Of a DNA stretch of 33,711 nt, positions 9,350 to 18,608 are shown piece after piece. The notes beneath the pieces are model-generated. The model was given only the letters and a program-made list of their open reading frames with translations. It did not search any database and was not told the origin of the DNA. Each line of letters opens with the position of its first letter. The stretch's first letter is position 1. The position numbers and the translations under genes were made by a program. The stretch is from an uncultured Cetobacterium sp. (GTDB lineage Bacteria; Fusobacteriota; Fusobacteriia; Fusobacteriales; Fusobacteriaceae): NCBI RefSeq assembly GCF_947039425.1, contig NZ_CAMQYW010000005.1:1-33711 (forward strand), written 5' to 3'.

Positions 9350-11323
9350 TTATATCTCTAACAATAACATTTTCAAATTTTTCATCTCTTCTCTTTTTTC
9401 TATTGCTTTTTCAAAATTTAATTCTTGAGATAACTCTTTTATTTCTACAATTATTTTTTCTATTGCTTTTTCTATATCCTTTTTACTATTATAGTTTCTT
9501 AAAACACTTTTTACTTCACCTTTTTCATCTTCCCATACTAAAGCATTTTCAGAAACTTCTCTATAGATAGTTTTAGGTGAAATATTATTATCTATATTAT
9601 ATCTATTTTGTTTACGTCTTCTTCTTTTAGTTTCCTCTAAAGCATATTTCATCGAATCTGTTATTTTATCTCCATAAAAAATAACTCTTCCTTCAGTATT
9701 TCTAGCAGCACGCCCTACTGTTTGAACTAGCGATCTTTTACTTCTTAAAAATCCCTCTTTATCTGCTTCTAATATGGCAACTAATGAAACTTCTGGAATA
9801 TCAAGTCCCTCTCTTAATAAGTTTATTCCTATTAATACATCTATCTTTCCTATTCTTAAATCTTTAATAATTTCTATTCTTTCTAATGTATCTATATCTG
9901 AATGCATATACTTCACTTTTATTCCTAAAGATATATAATATTCTGTTAACTCTTCAGACATTTTTTTTGTAAGAGTTGTTACTAAAACTCTCTCTTTTTT
10001 CTCTACATTTTTTCTGATCTCTTCAAGTAAATCATCCACTTGATTTCCTATTTCTCTCACTTCTATAATAGGATCTAAAATACCTGTAGGTCTTATTAGT
10101 TGCTCTGCTATATTTCCATCTGACATTTGAATTTCATAATCTCCTGGGGTAGCTGATACAAAAACTGTTTGCTTACAATTTTCTCTAAACTCTTCAAATG
10201 TTAATGGTCTATTATCAAGAGCTGATTTTAATCTAAATCCATTTTCTACTAAAGAAGTTTTTCTTGCTCTATCTCCATTATACATACCTCTTATTTGAGA
10301 AACTCCAATATGTGATTCATCTATATAAACAATAAAATCTTCTGGAAAATAATCCATTAAAGTACTTGGTTTTTCTCCCTCTTTTTTATTGGATAAATAA
10401 CGAGAGTAATTCTCAATACCCTTACAATACCCTACCTCTCTTATCATCTCTATATCATAATCTGTTCTTTGTTTTAATCTTTGAGCTTCTAATAATTTCC
10501 CTCTATCTTCAAAACTTTTTACCTCTATATCTAAATCACTTTTTATCTCATTAATTATTCTCTCTTGTTCATCATTTCCTGTTACATATTGTGTTGCTGG
10601 AGATATTATTATTCTTTCAATGGATTTCTTTATTTTTTGACCACTCAAAGTATTTATTTCAGATATATTTTCTATCTCATCTCCCCAATACTCTATTCTA
10701 TAACCTGTTTCCATATATGATGGATATATATCTAAAACATCACCTTTTACTCTAAATGTTCCTCTTTGAAAAGACATGTCATTTCTTTTATATCTCAGCT
10801 CTATTAATTTTTCTATTAATTTTTTTCTAGAATATCCAGTTTTTCTATCTATAGCTATTGTTAACTCCCTATATTTCTTAGGTGATCCAAGTCCATATAT
10901 AGCAGATACTGAAGCTACTATTATTACATCTTTTCTATTTATTAAAGCTGCTGTAGCAGCATTTCTAAGTTTATCAATTTCATCATTAATAGACGAGTCT
11001 TTCTCTATAAATGTATCTGTTGAAGCTACATAAGCCTCTGGTTGATAATAATCATAATATGAAACAAAATACTCCACAGCATTTTCTGGAAAAAAATTCT
11101 TATATTCAGCATACAATTGAGCTGCTAAAGTTTTATTTGGGGCTAATATTAAAGCTGGTCTATTGGTTTCCTTTATTACATTTGCTATTGTAAATGTTTT
11201 TCCTGATCCCGTAACTCCAAGAAGTGTTTGATCCTTTATATTTTTATTCAAATTTTCAACTAAAATTTTTATAGCTTCTGGTTGATCACCTGTTGGTACA
11301 TATTTTGATTTTAATTTAAACAT
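9350..11323 (-). CDS. uvrB: Excinuclease ABC subunit B
   Basis: GDQPEAIKIL, LLGVTGSGKTFTIANVI, YYDYYQPEAY, helicase motifs, C-terminal UVR motif. Confidence 0.98.
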   Translation of the reverse strand: MFKLKSKYVPTGDQPEAIKILVENLNKNIKDQTLLGVTGSGKTFTIANVIKETNRPALILAPNKTLAAQLYAEYKNFFPENAVEYFVSYYDYYQPEAYVASTDTFIEKDSSINDEIDKLRNAATAALINRKDVIIVASVSAIYGLGSPKKYRELTIAIDRKTGYSRKKLIEKLIELRYKRNDMSFQRGTFRVKGDVLDIYPSYMETGYRIEYWGDEIENISEINTLSGQKIKKSIERIIISPATQYVTGNDEQERIINEIKSDLDIEVKSFEDRGKLLEAQRLKQRTDYDIEMIREVGYCKGIENYSRYLSNKKEGEKPSTLMDYFPEDFIVYIDESHIGVSQIRGMYNGDRARKTSLVENGFRLKSALDNRPLTFEEFRENCKQTVFVSATPGDYEIQMSDGNIAEQLIRPTGILDPIIEVREIGNQVDDLLEEIRKNVEKKERVLVTTLTKKMSEELTEYYISLGIKVKYMHSDIDTLERIEIIKDLRIGKIDVLIGINLLREGLDIPEVSLVAILEADKEGFLRSKRSLVQTVGRAARNTEGRVIFYGDKITDSMKYALEETKRRRRKQNRYNIDNNISPKTIYREVSENALVWEDEKGEVKSVLRNYNSKKDIEKAIEKIIVEIKELSQELNFEKAIEKREEMKNLKMLLLEI

Positions 11324-11349
11324 AGTTTTTCCTCCAAACTATACTTTAT

Positions 11350-11378
11350 TAAAAGAGGGAGAGTTTCCTCTCCCTGCT
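11350..11378 (-). terminator. Stem-loop downstream of the trmN6-like gene
   Basis: GGGAGAG...CTCTCCC stem followed on the minus strand by CTCTTTTAATA. Confidence 0.65.
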
Positions 11379-11382
11379 TTTC

Positions 11383-12057
11383 TTAATTATCATTTAAAAA
11401 TATAGGAGTTTCTATTTTAAATATATTTTTTCTCCCTTTACTCGCTTCTACTAAAACTAAACTTGCATCTTTATCTTTTGAATAATGTACAAATCTTACT
11501 CTTTTAATAGAGAATCCATTTTTTTCAAGTTCATTTGCTATTTCTAAAAATCTATAACTTTTATGAACTAAAAAAAGCTCTCCTCTTGGTTTTAATAATC
11601 TTTTTGAATTAAGTATAAAATCTTTTAAATTTAATTTTATTTCATGCCTAGCAATACTTTTTATATCTTTTTCATTAATCTCTTTTCCATCTAATACCAT
11701 ATATGGAGGATTTGAAATTATATAATCATAAGTATTACCCTCTTTTATATTTTTTATATCCTCATTTACTAATTCTATAACCTCTTGCAGATTATTTCTT
11801 TTTATATTTCTCATTGCAAGTTCTGCAACTTCCTTTTGAATCTCAATTGCTTTTATTTTAGAGATCTTTTCTTTAGCGGCTAACAGTATCGAAACAATTC
11901 CATTACCTGTACCAATTTCTAAAATTTTACCATTTTTCTTTCCTTGAAAAAAGTCAGATAATAAAACTGCATCAGTTCCAAATCTAAATCCCTCTTTTCT
12001 TTGAATCAAAGTATAGCCATTATAGATATTAGCTACATCTTCATTTTCATAAACCAT
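11383..12057 (-). CDS. tRNA1(Val) (adenine(37)-N6)-methyltransferase-like (TrmN6/YabB family)
   Basis: FGTDAVLLSDF, LEIGTGNGIVSILLA SAM motif, and NPPY motif; next to a PSP1/YaaT-like gene as in the Bacillus yaaT-yabB neighbourhood. Confidence 0.85.
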   Translation of the reverse strand: MVYENEDVANIYNGYTLIQRKEGFRFGTDAVLLSDFFQGKKNGKILEIGTGNGIVSILLAAKEKISKIKAIEIQKEVAELAMRNIKRNNLQEVIELVNEDIKNIKEGNTYDYIISNPPYMVLDGKEINEKDIKSIARHEIKLNLKDFILNSKRLLKPRGELFLVHKSYRFLEIANELEKNGFSIKRVRFVHYSKDKDASLVLVEASKGRKNIFKIETPIFLNDN

Positions 12058-12060
12058 TCA

Positions 12061-13011
12061 TTACTCCTTTTCTAAAACCTTATGTTGAAGCTCTTCTGTT
12101 GATAAAACATTTTGTAATTTCTTAGCTTCTTTTTTATTAAACTTTATCTCATCAATAGTTACTTTCATAATACCCTTTGATTCAACATCCACATATAAAA
12201 ATCCATTTAAAGGACTAATACTCATTACCTTTCCTTCACCTTTTTGTGTTTTTACATATTGATTTACTGCTGGGTATACTCTCAGTGCTTCTTCATATTG
12301 TTTGTATTCATAATTAATACAACAAAGTAGTCTTCCGCAAACTCCAGATATTTTAGTTGGGTTTATAACAAGACCTTGATCTCTTGCCATTTTTATAGAA
12401 ACAGAATCAAACTTATTTATAAATGTTCTACAGCAAAGTTCTTTTCCACATATTCCTATATTCCCTAATATTCTAGCTTCATCTCTTACACCAATTTGTC
12501 TAAGCTCTATTCTTAATTTAAAAATATTAGCCAAATCCTTTACTAAATCTCTAAAATCAATTCTTCCCTCTGCTGTAAAATAAAATATCAATTTTGTTTT
12601 ATCAAAAGTAAACTCTGTTTCAATTAATTTCATAGGAAGCTTATGATGTTGAATTCTTTCCTTACATACCTTATAAGCCTCTTTAGCCTCATCTCTTAGA
12701 GCATCATACCTTTTTATCTCTTCTTTATCAGCTTTCTTTATAACAGGCTTTAAGGGAAGCACAAGAACTCTTTCCTCTAACATCATTGGATTACTATAAG
12801 CCATTCCTATCTCTTTACCTCTTATTGTATCTACAATTACTCTATCGCCCTTTTTATACTCTATATTATCTACTATTTCAAAACTATATCTTTTTTTTGT
12901 AGTTTCAAACATTACCCCTAGTATTTTATATAATTTATCAGGTGTCCCCACTACCTCTTCTTCTTCACTTATATCTATATTTCTATCTATTTCTAAATTT
13001 CCTTGTGTCAT
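12061..13011 (-). CDS. PSP1 C-terminal domain protein (RicT/YaaT-like)
   Basis: Cys-rich motifs GICGKELCCRTF and ISGVCGRLLCC with MARDQGLVINPTKISG. The track's GTG start (13023) overlaps the SD (GGAGG); the ATG at 13011 is preferred. Confidence 0.9.
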   Translation of the reverse strand: MTQGNLEIDRNIDISEEEEVVGTPDKLYKILGVMFETTKKRYSFEIVDNIEYKKGDRVIVDTIRGKEIGMAYSNPMMLEERVLVLPLKPVIKKADKEEIKRYDALRDEAKEAYKVCKERIQHHKLPMKLIETEFTFDKTKLIFYFTAEGRIDFRDLVKDLANIFKLRIELRQIGVRDEARILGNIGICGKELCCRTFINKFDSVSIKMARDQGLVINPTKISGVCGRLLCCINYEYKQYEEALRVYPAVNQYVKTQKGEGKVMSISPLNGFLYVDVESKGIMKVTIDEIKFNKKEAKKLQNVLSTEELQHKVLEKE

Positions 13012-13085
13012 ATATCCTCCCACGAAAATCTTATAATTCTATACTATAAATTATAACATATTTTTTAATTTTTTTAATCCTTTTA

Positions 13086-13125
13086 TAAAAATAGCTGATC
13101 TAAAAAAATTCAGATCAGCTATTTT
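13086..13125 (-). terminator. Strong stem-loop downstream of the rhodanese gene
   Basis: AAATAGCTGATCT ... AGATCAGCTATTT inverted repeat with a T-rich 3' side on the minus strand. Confidence 0.8.
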
Positions 13126-13421
13126 TATTTACTCCATGTTAAAATCCCCTCTTGAGAGTTATATACTTTTTTAAATCCATTATCTTGAAGGATTAAAGCT
13201 CCTGATTTAGATCTTACTCCACTTCTACAAAAAGTTACATAACTTTTTTCTTTATCCAATTCATTTAATCTTTCTGGCAGTTCATTTAATGGAATATGAA
13301 TAGAATTTTCCAAATGCTTCTCTTGGTACTCTTCATCTGTTCTAACATCTAAAAGAGTGGCTGAATTATTTTTTAATAACTCTATTACTTCTAATTTTGA
13401 TATAGTTTTATACTTTTCCAT
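13125..13421 (-). CDS. Single-domain rhodanese-like protein
   Basis: LLDVRTDEEYQEKHLENSIHIPLNEL and CRSGVRS active-site loop. Confidence 0.92.
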   Translation of the reverse strand: MEKYKTISKLEVIELLKNNSATLLDVRTDEEYQEKHLENSIHIPLNELPERLNELDKEKSYVTFCRSGVRSKSGALILQDNGFKKVYNSQEGILTWSK

Positions 13422-13433
13422 CTTCTCAACCTC

Positions 13434-13937
13434 CTAGTTAAATAAAGGTTTTATTATGTCTATCCAAGCTTTTATTCTATCTGGCGTTTCATTATCTTGG
13501 TTACTTTCATCTAAAGCTAGTCCTACAAATTTATTATCTATTACAGATTCAGTTTCTTCATATCTATATCCTTCAGTTGATGTAAACCCTATAACTTCTC
13601 CATTACATTTTATCACTGCATCATATAACTTTCTCATAGCTCCTACATAAGATTCTCCAAAAGCCAGTTGATTTCCAACACCAACTATTGCCACTTTTTT
13701 ACCTTTTAAATTCTTATTTAATAGTTCGCTATAAACATTTTCCCAATCTGTTTGTAATTCACCCACACCATAAGTTGGTGACACTAAAATTAAATTTTCA
13801 TAATCCTCTATATTGCTAATTCCATCTGCCACATTGCAGACATCATACTCTTCTCCTCTTAAATAAAATTCAATTTCATCAACAATCCCAGCTGTTATTC
13901 CAGATGTTGTTCCGTAAAATACTCCTAATTTTTTCAT
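13434..13937 (-). CDS. Flavodoxin
   Basis: GVFYGTTSGITAGIVDEI phosphate-binding loop; LVSPTYGVGELQTDWE; VGVGNQLAFGESYVGAM. Confidence 0.93.
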   Translation of the reverse strand: MKKLGVFYGTTSGITAGIVDEIEFYLRGEEYDVCNVADGISNIEDYENLILVSPTYGVGELQTDWENVYSELLNKNLKGKKVAIVGVGNQLAFGESYVGAMRKLYDAVIKCNGEVIGFTSTEGYRYEETESVIDNKFVGLALDESNQDNETPDRIKAWIDIIKPLFN

Positions 13938-13939
13938 TG

Positions 13940-14665
13940 TTAATTTCCTCCAATATTTTTAAGTTCACAAATATCTTTTATTACTTCACTTGCAATTATT
14001 AACCCTACCACAGAAGGTATAAACGATATACTTCCTACATTATTTTGCTTTTCTCTATTTTCATCTATCTTCTTAGGTTTCATTGGTAACTCTTTAGAAA
14101 AAACAACCTTTACCTTTTCAATTTTTCTCCTTTTCAACTCTTTCCTCATCACTTTTGCTAAAGGACAAACAGATGTTTTACTTATATCTGCCACTTGAAA
14201 CATAGTAGGATTAATTTTATTTCCTGTTCCCATTGAACTTATTATTTTTATTCTCAGTTCCTTTGAAATTGTTATTAAATCTAACTTTGCAGTTACTATA
14301 TCTATAGCATCTACAATGTAATCATATTTTTTTTCTTGAGAAAAAAAATGATCTCTTTTATCCATAAAAAAAATTTCTTTATATATATTTATTTTTAAAT
14401 TTGGATTTATAAGTAATACTCTCTCTTTAATAGCTTGAACTTTATCCATTCCCACTGTATTCTCTGTAGCTATTATTTGTCTATTTAAATTTGTAATATC
14501 AATCGTATCAAAATCAACAACTGAAAGCTCTCCTATTCCTGCTCTAACAAGAGCTTCAATAGCAAAACCACCTACTCCTCCTACTCCAAATACAATCACA
14601 TGGGAGTTTTTTAGTTTATTTAAGTTTTCACTTCCTATTAATAATTCCGTTCTTTGAAAAATCAT
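13940..14665 (-). CDS. tcdA: ThiF/MoeB-family E1-like protein, probable tRNA threonylcarbamoyladenosine dehydratase (TcdA/CsdL)
   Basis: FQRTELLIG, VIVFGVGGVGGFAIEALVRAGIG, D..D.TNLNRQ, KTSVCPLAKVMRKELKRR, IPSVVGLIIASEVI. Confidence 0.87.
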   Translation of the reverse strand: MIFQRTELLIGSENLNKLKNSHVIVFGVGGVGGFAIEALVRAGIGELSVVDFDTIDITNLNRQIIATENTVGMDKVQAIKERVLLINPNLKINIYKEIFFMDKRDHFFSQEKKYDYIVDAIDIVTAKLDLITISKELRIKIISSMGTGNKINPTMFQVADISKTSVCPLAKVMRKELKRRKIEKVKVVFSKELPMKPKKIDENREKQNNVGSISFIPSVVGLIIASEVIKDICELKNIGGN

Positions 14666-14747
14666 ATCTACCTCATTTATATTCTTTACTAATTACATAA
14701 AGATTATATCTTATGAGACAATTTATTACAAGTTTTTTCTACCCTTC

Positions 14748-14777
14748 TTGACAAAATTACAAATTCCATGTTATATA
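14748..14777 (+). promoter_or_regulatory. Candidate sigma70-type promoter for htpG
   Basis: Consensus -35 TTGACA (14748-14753), about 17-18 nt spacer, -10-like TTATATA; SD AAGGAGG near 14814. Confidence 0.6.
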
Positions 14778-14826
14778 TTTTTTAGCTGGATTTTTTAAAG
14801 CTGTTAATTTTCAAGGAGGATTATCA

Positions 14827-16641
14827 ATGAAAAAAGAAACTAAAATATTTCAAGCAGAAACAAAAGAGCTTTTAAATCTTATGGTTCACTCTATCTATAC
14901 AAATAAAGAAATTTTTCTTAGAGAACTTATTTCAAATGCAAGTGATGCTATTGATAAATTAAAATTTAAAGCACTTACTGATACTCAAATTTTACAAGCA
15001 ACTGAAAATTTAAACATTACAATTTCTATTAATAAAGATGATAAAACAGTTGAAATTACTGATAATGGAATTGGTATGACTTTTGAAGAAGTTGTTGAAA
15101 ATATTGGTACTATTGCCAAATCTGGTTCTAAGGCATTCTTAAAATCTTTAGAGGATGCTAAAAAAAACGAAGATTTAAATATTATAGGTCAATTTGGTGT
15201 TGGTTTTTATTCTGCATTTATGATTGCAGATGAAATTACTCTATTAACTAAATCTCCTTACTCTGATAATGGTGTTAAGTGGTCATCTACTGGGGAAGGT
15301 AATTATGAAATAGAGGAAATTAAAAAAGAAAATAGAGGGACTTCTATTATTCTTCAATTAAAAGAAAGCGAAATAGAAGAGTTCTTAAATGAAGACAATC
15401 TTAAAAATTTAGTAAAAAAATATTCAGATTATGTTAAATATCCAATTTTAATCAATAATGAAAGAGTTAATTCTACAAAACCAATTTGGAAAATTCCTGA
15501 ATCTGAAGTTAAAAAAGAGGACTATAATGAATTTTATAAATCTAATTTCCACGACTGGGAAGATCCAATGTTTAACTTTACATTTAAAGTTCAAGGAAAT
15601 TTAGAATACTCTGCTCTTTTATTTATTCCTAAAAATCCACCCTACGATCTTTATACTAGAGAGTATAAAAGAGGATTACAACTATATACTAAAAACGTGT
15701 TTATCATGGATAAATGTGAAGAGTTAATTCCACAATACTTTAATTTCATTAAAGGACTTGTTGATACAGACGAACTTTCTTTAAATATCTCAAGAGAAAT
15801 ATTACAACAAACATCTCAGTTAAAAACAATTGCCAAAAATTTAGAAAGAAAAATAATTTCTGAATTTGAAAAAATAATGAAAAATGACAGAGAAAAATAT
15901 ATTGAATTTTGGGAAGTTTTTGGAAAACATATTAAATTTGGTATTCATGAAAACTTTGGTCTTAATAAAGATAAATTACAAAATTTAATTATATTCAAAA
16001 CAACAAAGGATTATTCATATTCAAGTTTAAATGAATATGTTGATAGAATGCTCCCTGATCAAAATGAAATTTACTATGCTATTGGAGACAATATTGACAT
16101 ATTAAAAAATTCACCTAAAGTTATCAACGGTATAAAAAAAGGATATGAAATTCTATTACTAACTGATGGTGCTGATGAATTTGCTCTTAAAGCTATTGAT
16201 TCTTATTGTGACAAAAAATTTATTTCAATTAATGACGTTTCTCTAGAAACAGAAGAGGAGAAAAAAGAAACAAAAGAATTAGAAGAAACTAACAAAAGTT
16301 TATTAAGTAAAATCAAAGATTCTCTTAATAATAAAGTTGCTGAAATTAAATTAAATCCCGAATTAGGTGATAGTTCAGTTTCTATGTCTTCTAAAGGCGA
16401 GGTTTCTTTAGAAATGGAAAAACTTTTATCTCAAATACCTGGAAATGAAGGTGTTAAAGCTGAAAAAGTTTTAGAAATAAATCCTAAGCACCCTATTTTT
16501 AAAAGATTACAAAATGCAAATGACGAAGAACTAAAAGATCTTTCTGATGTTTTATTCTGTCAAGGTTTACTTATTGAAGGATTCCCTATTGAAAATCCAA
16601 TAGCTTTTGTTGATAAATTAAACTCAATTTTAAGTAAATAA
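14827..16641 (+). CDS. htpG: Molecular chaperone HtpG (Hsp90)
   Basis: ETKELLNLMVHSIYTNKEIFLRELISNASDAIDKL, ITDNGIGMT, IGQFGVGFYSAFM motifs. Confidence 0.98.
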   Translation: MKKETKIFQAETKELLNLMVHSIYTNKEIFLRELISNASDAIDKLKFKALTDTQILQATENLNITISINKDDKTVEITDNGIGMTFEEVVENIGTIAKSGSKAFLKSLEDAKKNEDLNIIGQFGVGFYSAFMIADEITLLTKSPYSDNGVKWSSTGEGNYEIEEIKKENRGTSIILQLKESEIEEFLNEDNLKNLVKKYSDYVKYPILINNERVNSTKPIWKIPESEVKKEDYNEFYKSNFHDWEDPMFNFTFKVQGNLEYSALLFIPKNPPYDLYTREYKRGLQLYTKNVFIMDKCEELIPQYFNFIKGLVDTDELSLNISREILQQTSQLKTIAKNLERKIISEFEKIMKNDREKYIEFWEVFGKHIKFGIHENFGLNKDKLQNLIIFKTTKDYSYSSLNEYVDRMLPDQNEIYYAIGDNIDILKNSPKVINGIKKGYEILLLTDGADEFALKAIDSYCDKKFISINDVSLETEEEKKETKELEETNKSLLSKIKDSLNNKVAEIKLNPELGDSSVSMSSKGEVSLEMEKLLSQIPGNEGVKAEKVLEINPKHPIFKRLQNANDEELKDLSDVLFCQGLLIEGFPIENPIAFVDKLNSILSK

Positions 16642-16646
16642 AATAA

Positions 16647-16673
16647 GAGGTTGACCTTTTTTGGTCAGCCTCT
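16647..16673. terminator. Bidirectional terminator between convergent htpG and fbp
   Basis: GAGGTTGACC-TTTTTT-GGTCAGCCTC stem between two convergent stop codons. Confidence 0.7.
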
Positions 16674-18606
16674 ACTTTATTATCCCCTTTTTATAACACT
16701 CTAATAATTTCTTTAAATCTTTAACTTGAGTTTTAAGTTCTTTTCCTATATCTGTATCTCTTACTTTTATTCTAGTATTTCTAATATCAATTATTTCACT
16801 TTTAGATTCTATATCTAAACAATTTTCTATTGAGTTTTTTATGCTTTCAAATGGTTTATGACACACTATTCTTTTTCCTCTAGAATTAAATATTAATGTA
16901 TATCCTGCTATTCCTGTTGTAGGTTGATACGCCTTAGAAAACCCACCATCTATTAATAGAAGCTTTCCCTCTCCTCTTATTGGATTTTCACCATTCTTAA
17001 CTTTTACAGGAACATGTCCATTAATTATATGTGCATATTCACTATCTATTCCAAACTCCTTTAGAACCCTTTCTAGTGGTTCTTTCTTCCTAGAAAATTC
17101 ATAGTAATAATTATACTTTTCTTTATGTATTTTTTTATCTTCTATAAAATACCTTTCAAAAGTTCTCATTTTATCTTTTCCAAATAATGATGAGTTTTTC
17201 CCACACCACAAATACCAAATAAAATCTCTTGCTTCTATATTTTTTTCATGATAATATCCCAGTCTACAAAGAGTATCACAAATATCCAAAAGTTTTTTTC
17301 CTGAATATTTCTTTCCTAAAACATCTACCTCTTCAAATCCACCCATTTTGTCAAATGGAATACATCCATGAAACATTAAATTTTCATTTCTACATAGATA
17401 TACGCTTCCATTTTCCAATAAAAACTTTATATGATGTTGTAATTTTTCACTATTTTTAAAACTTTTTACTAAGCCAACTAATACTTCTTCCTCTTCCTTT
17501 GTTAATACATAAGGATCATCTTTTATTAGTGTTTGAAATTTTTTATCTTTCAACTCATAATATTCACCATCAACCAACACTTTATTTTCAATAATTTTAT
17601 CTAAAAACAATCGATCTTCCATATTAAAAGTTTTATTTCTTTTTATTATTTGACCCTCTAATTTAAATTGAATTATTGATATTGCTTTATGCATCTTTGA
17701 TATTAATTCAGAATTTTTTTTATTTAACTCTTCTTTTACTTTTGGTAAAAATGATTTACAAGGATCATCCTTATAAATTTCCATAGCAAAACTGGCCAAA
17801 GGTAATAAATTTATCCCATAGCCATCCTCTAATATCTCTTTATTTGAATATCTCAAACATATTCTTATTGCATTCGCTATACACGCTTCTTGACCACAAG
17901 CAGCTCCTACCCACAATATATCATGGTTACCCCACTGGATATCTACATTATGATAATTCATTAACCTATCCATTATTTTATGAGGATATGCTCCCCTATC
18001 ATAAATATCTCCAACTATATGTAAATTATCAATAACTAAATTTTGAATAAGATTACTTATTGAAATTATAAAATCTTTAGAACTTCCTATTGATATTATT
18101 GTATTTATAATTCCTTCTACGTAGTCTTTTTTATTTTCTTCCTCTTTTCTTTCGTATAATAGCTCTTGAATTATATATGAAAATTCATCAGTCATAGCCT
18201 TTGCCACTTTTGATCTTGTATACTTAGAAGAAACCATCTGTAAAATCTTTAAGATTCTACAGATGGTTTTTAAATACCATTCGTCCATATTTTTTTCTAA
18301 GCTACAAATTAAATCTATTTTTTCTTTAGGATAATATATTACTGTGGCTAACTGTTTTTTTTCTTTTTCTGATAATTTGTCTCCAAAATATCTTTCTATT
18401 TTATCTTTAATTACTCCAGAACAATTTTTTAACACATGATTAAAAGCCTCATACTCTCCATGAATATCACTTATAAAGTGTTCTGTCCCTTTAGGTAAAG
18501 ATAAAATTGCCTCTAAATTTATTATCTCTGTTACTGTATCTTTTATTGTTGGAAAATTCCTAGATAACAGCTTTAAATATTTTAATTCTTCACTTTTTAT
18601 ATCCAT
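16672..18606 (-). CDS. fbp: Fructose-1,6-bisphosphatase class 3
   Basis: HFISDIHGEYEAFNHVLKN, VGDIYDRGAYPHKIMDRLM, QWGNHDILWVGAA phosphoesterase motifs; INGHVPVK. Confidence 0.96.
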   Translation of the reverse strand: MDIKSEELKYLKLLSRNFPTIKDTVTEIINLEAILSLPKGTEHFISDIHGEYEAFNHVLKNCSGVIKDKIERYFGDKLSEKEKKQLATVIYYPKEKIDLICSLEKNMDEWYLKTICRILKILQMVSSKYTRSKVAKAMTDEFSYIIQELLYERKEEENKKDYVEGIINTIISIGSSKDFIISISNLIQNLVIDNLHIVGDIYDRGAYPHKIMDRLMNYHNVDIQWGNHDILWVGAACGQEACIANAIRICLRYSNKEILEDGYGINLLPLASFAMEIYKDDPCKSFLPKVKEELNKKNSELISKMHKAISIIQFKLEGQIIKRNKTFNMEDRLFLDKIIENKVLVDGEYYELKDKKFQTLIKDDPYVLTKEEEEVLVGLVKSFKNSEKLQHHIKFLLENGSVYLCRNENLMFHGCIPFDKMGGFEEVDVLGKKYSGKKLLDICDTLCRLGYYHEKNIEARDFIWYLWCGKNSSLFGKDKMRTFERYFIEDKKIHKEKYNYYYEFSRKKEPLERVLKEFGIDSEYAHIINGHVPVKVKNGENPIRGEGKLLLIDGGFSKAYQPTTGIAGYTLIFNSRGKRIVCHKPFESIKNSIENCLDIESKSEIIDIRNTRIKVRDTDIGKELKTQVKDLKKLLECYKKGIIK

Positions 18607-18608
18607 TT

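Noticed and set aside
9385-9482. Repeated 'tctattgctttttc' words at the uvrB 3' end
   Set aside because: They encode recurring KAIEK segments of the C-terminal UVR coiled coil, not a separate DNA repeat.
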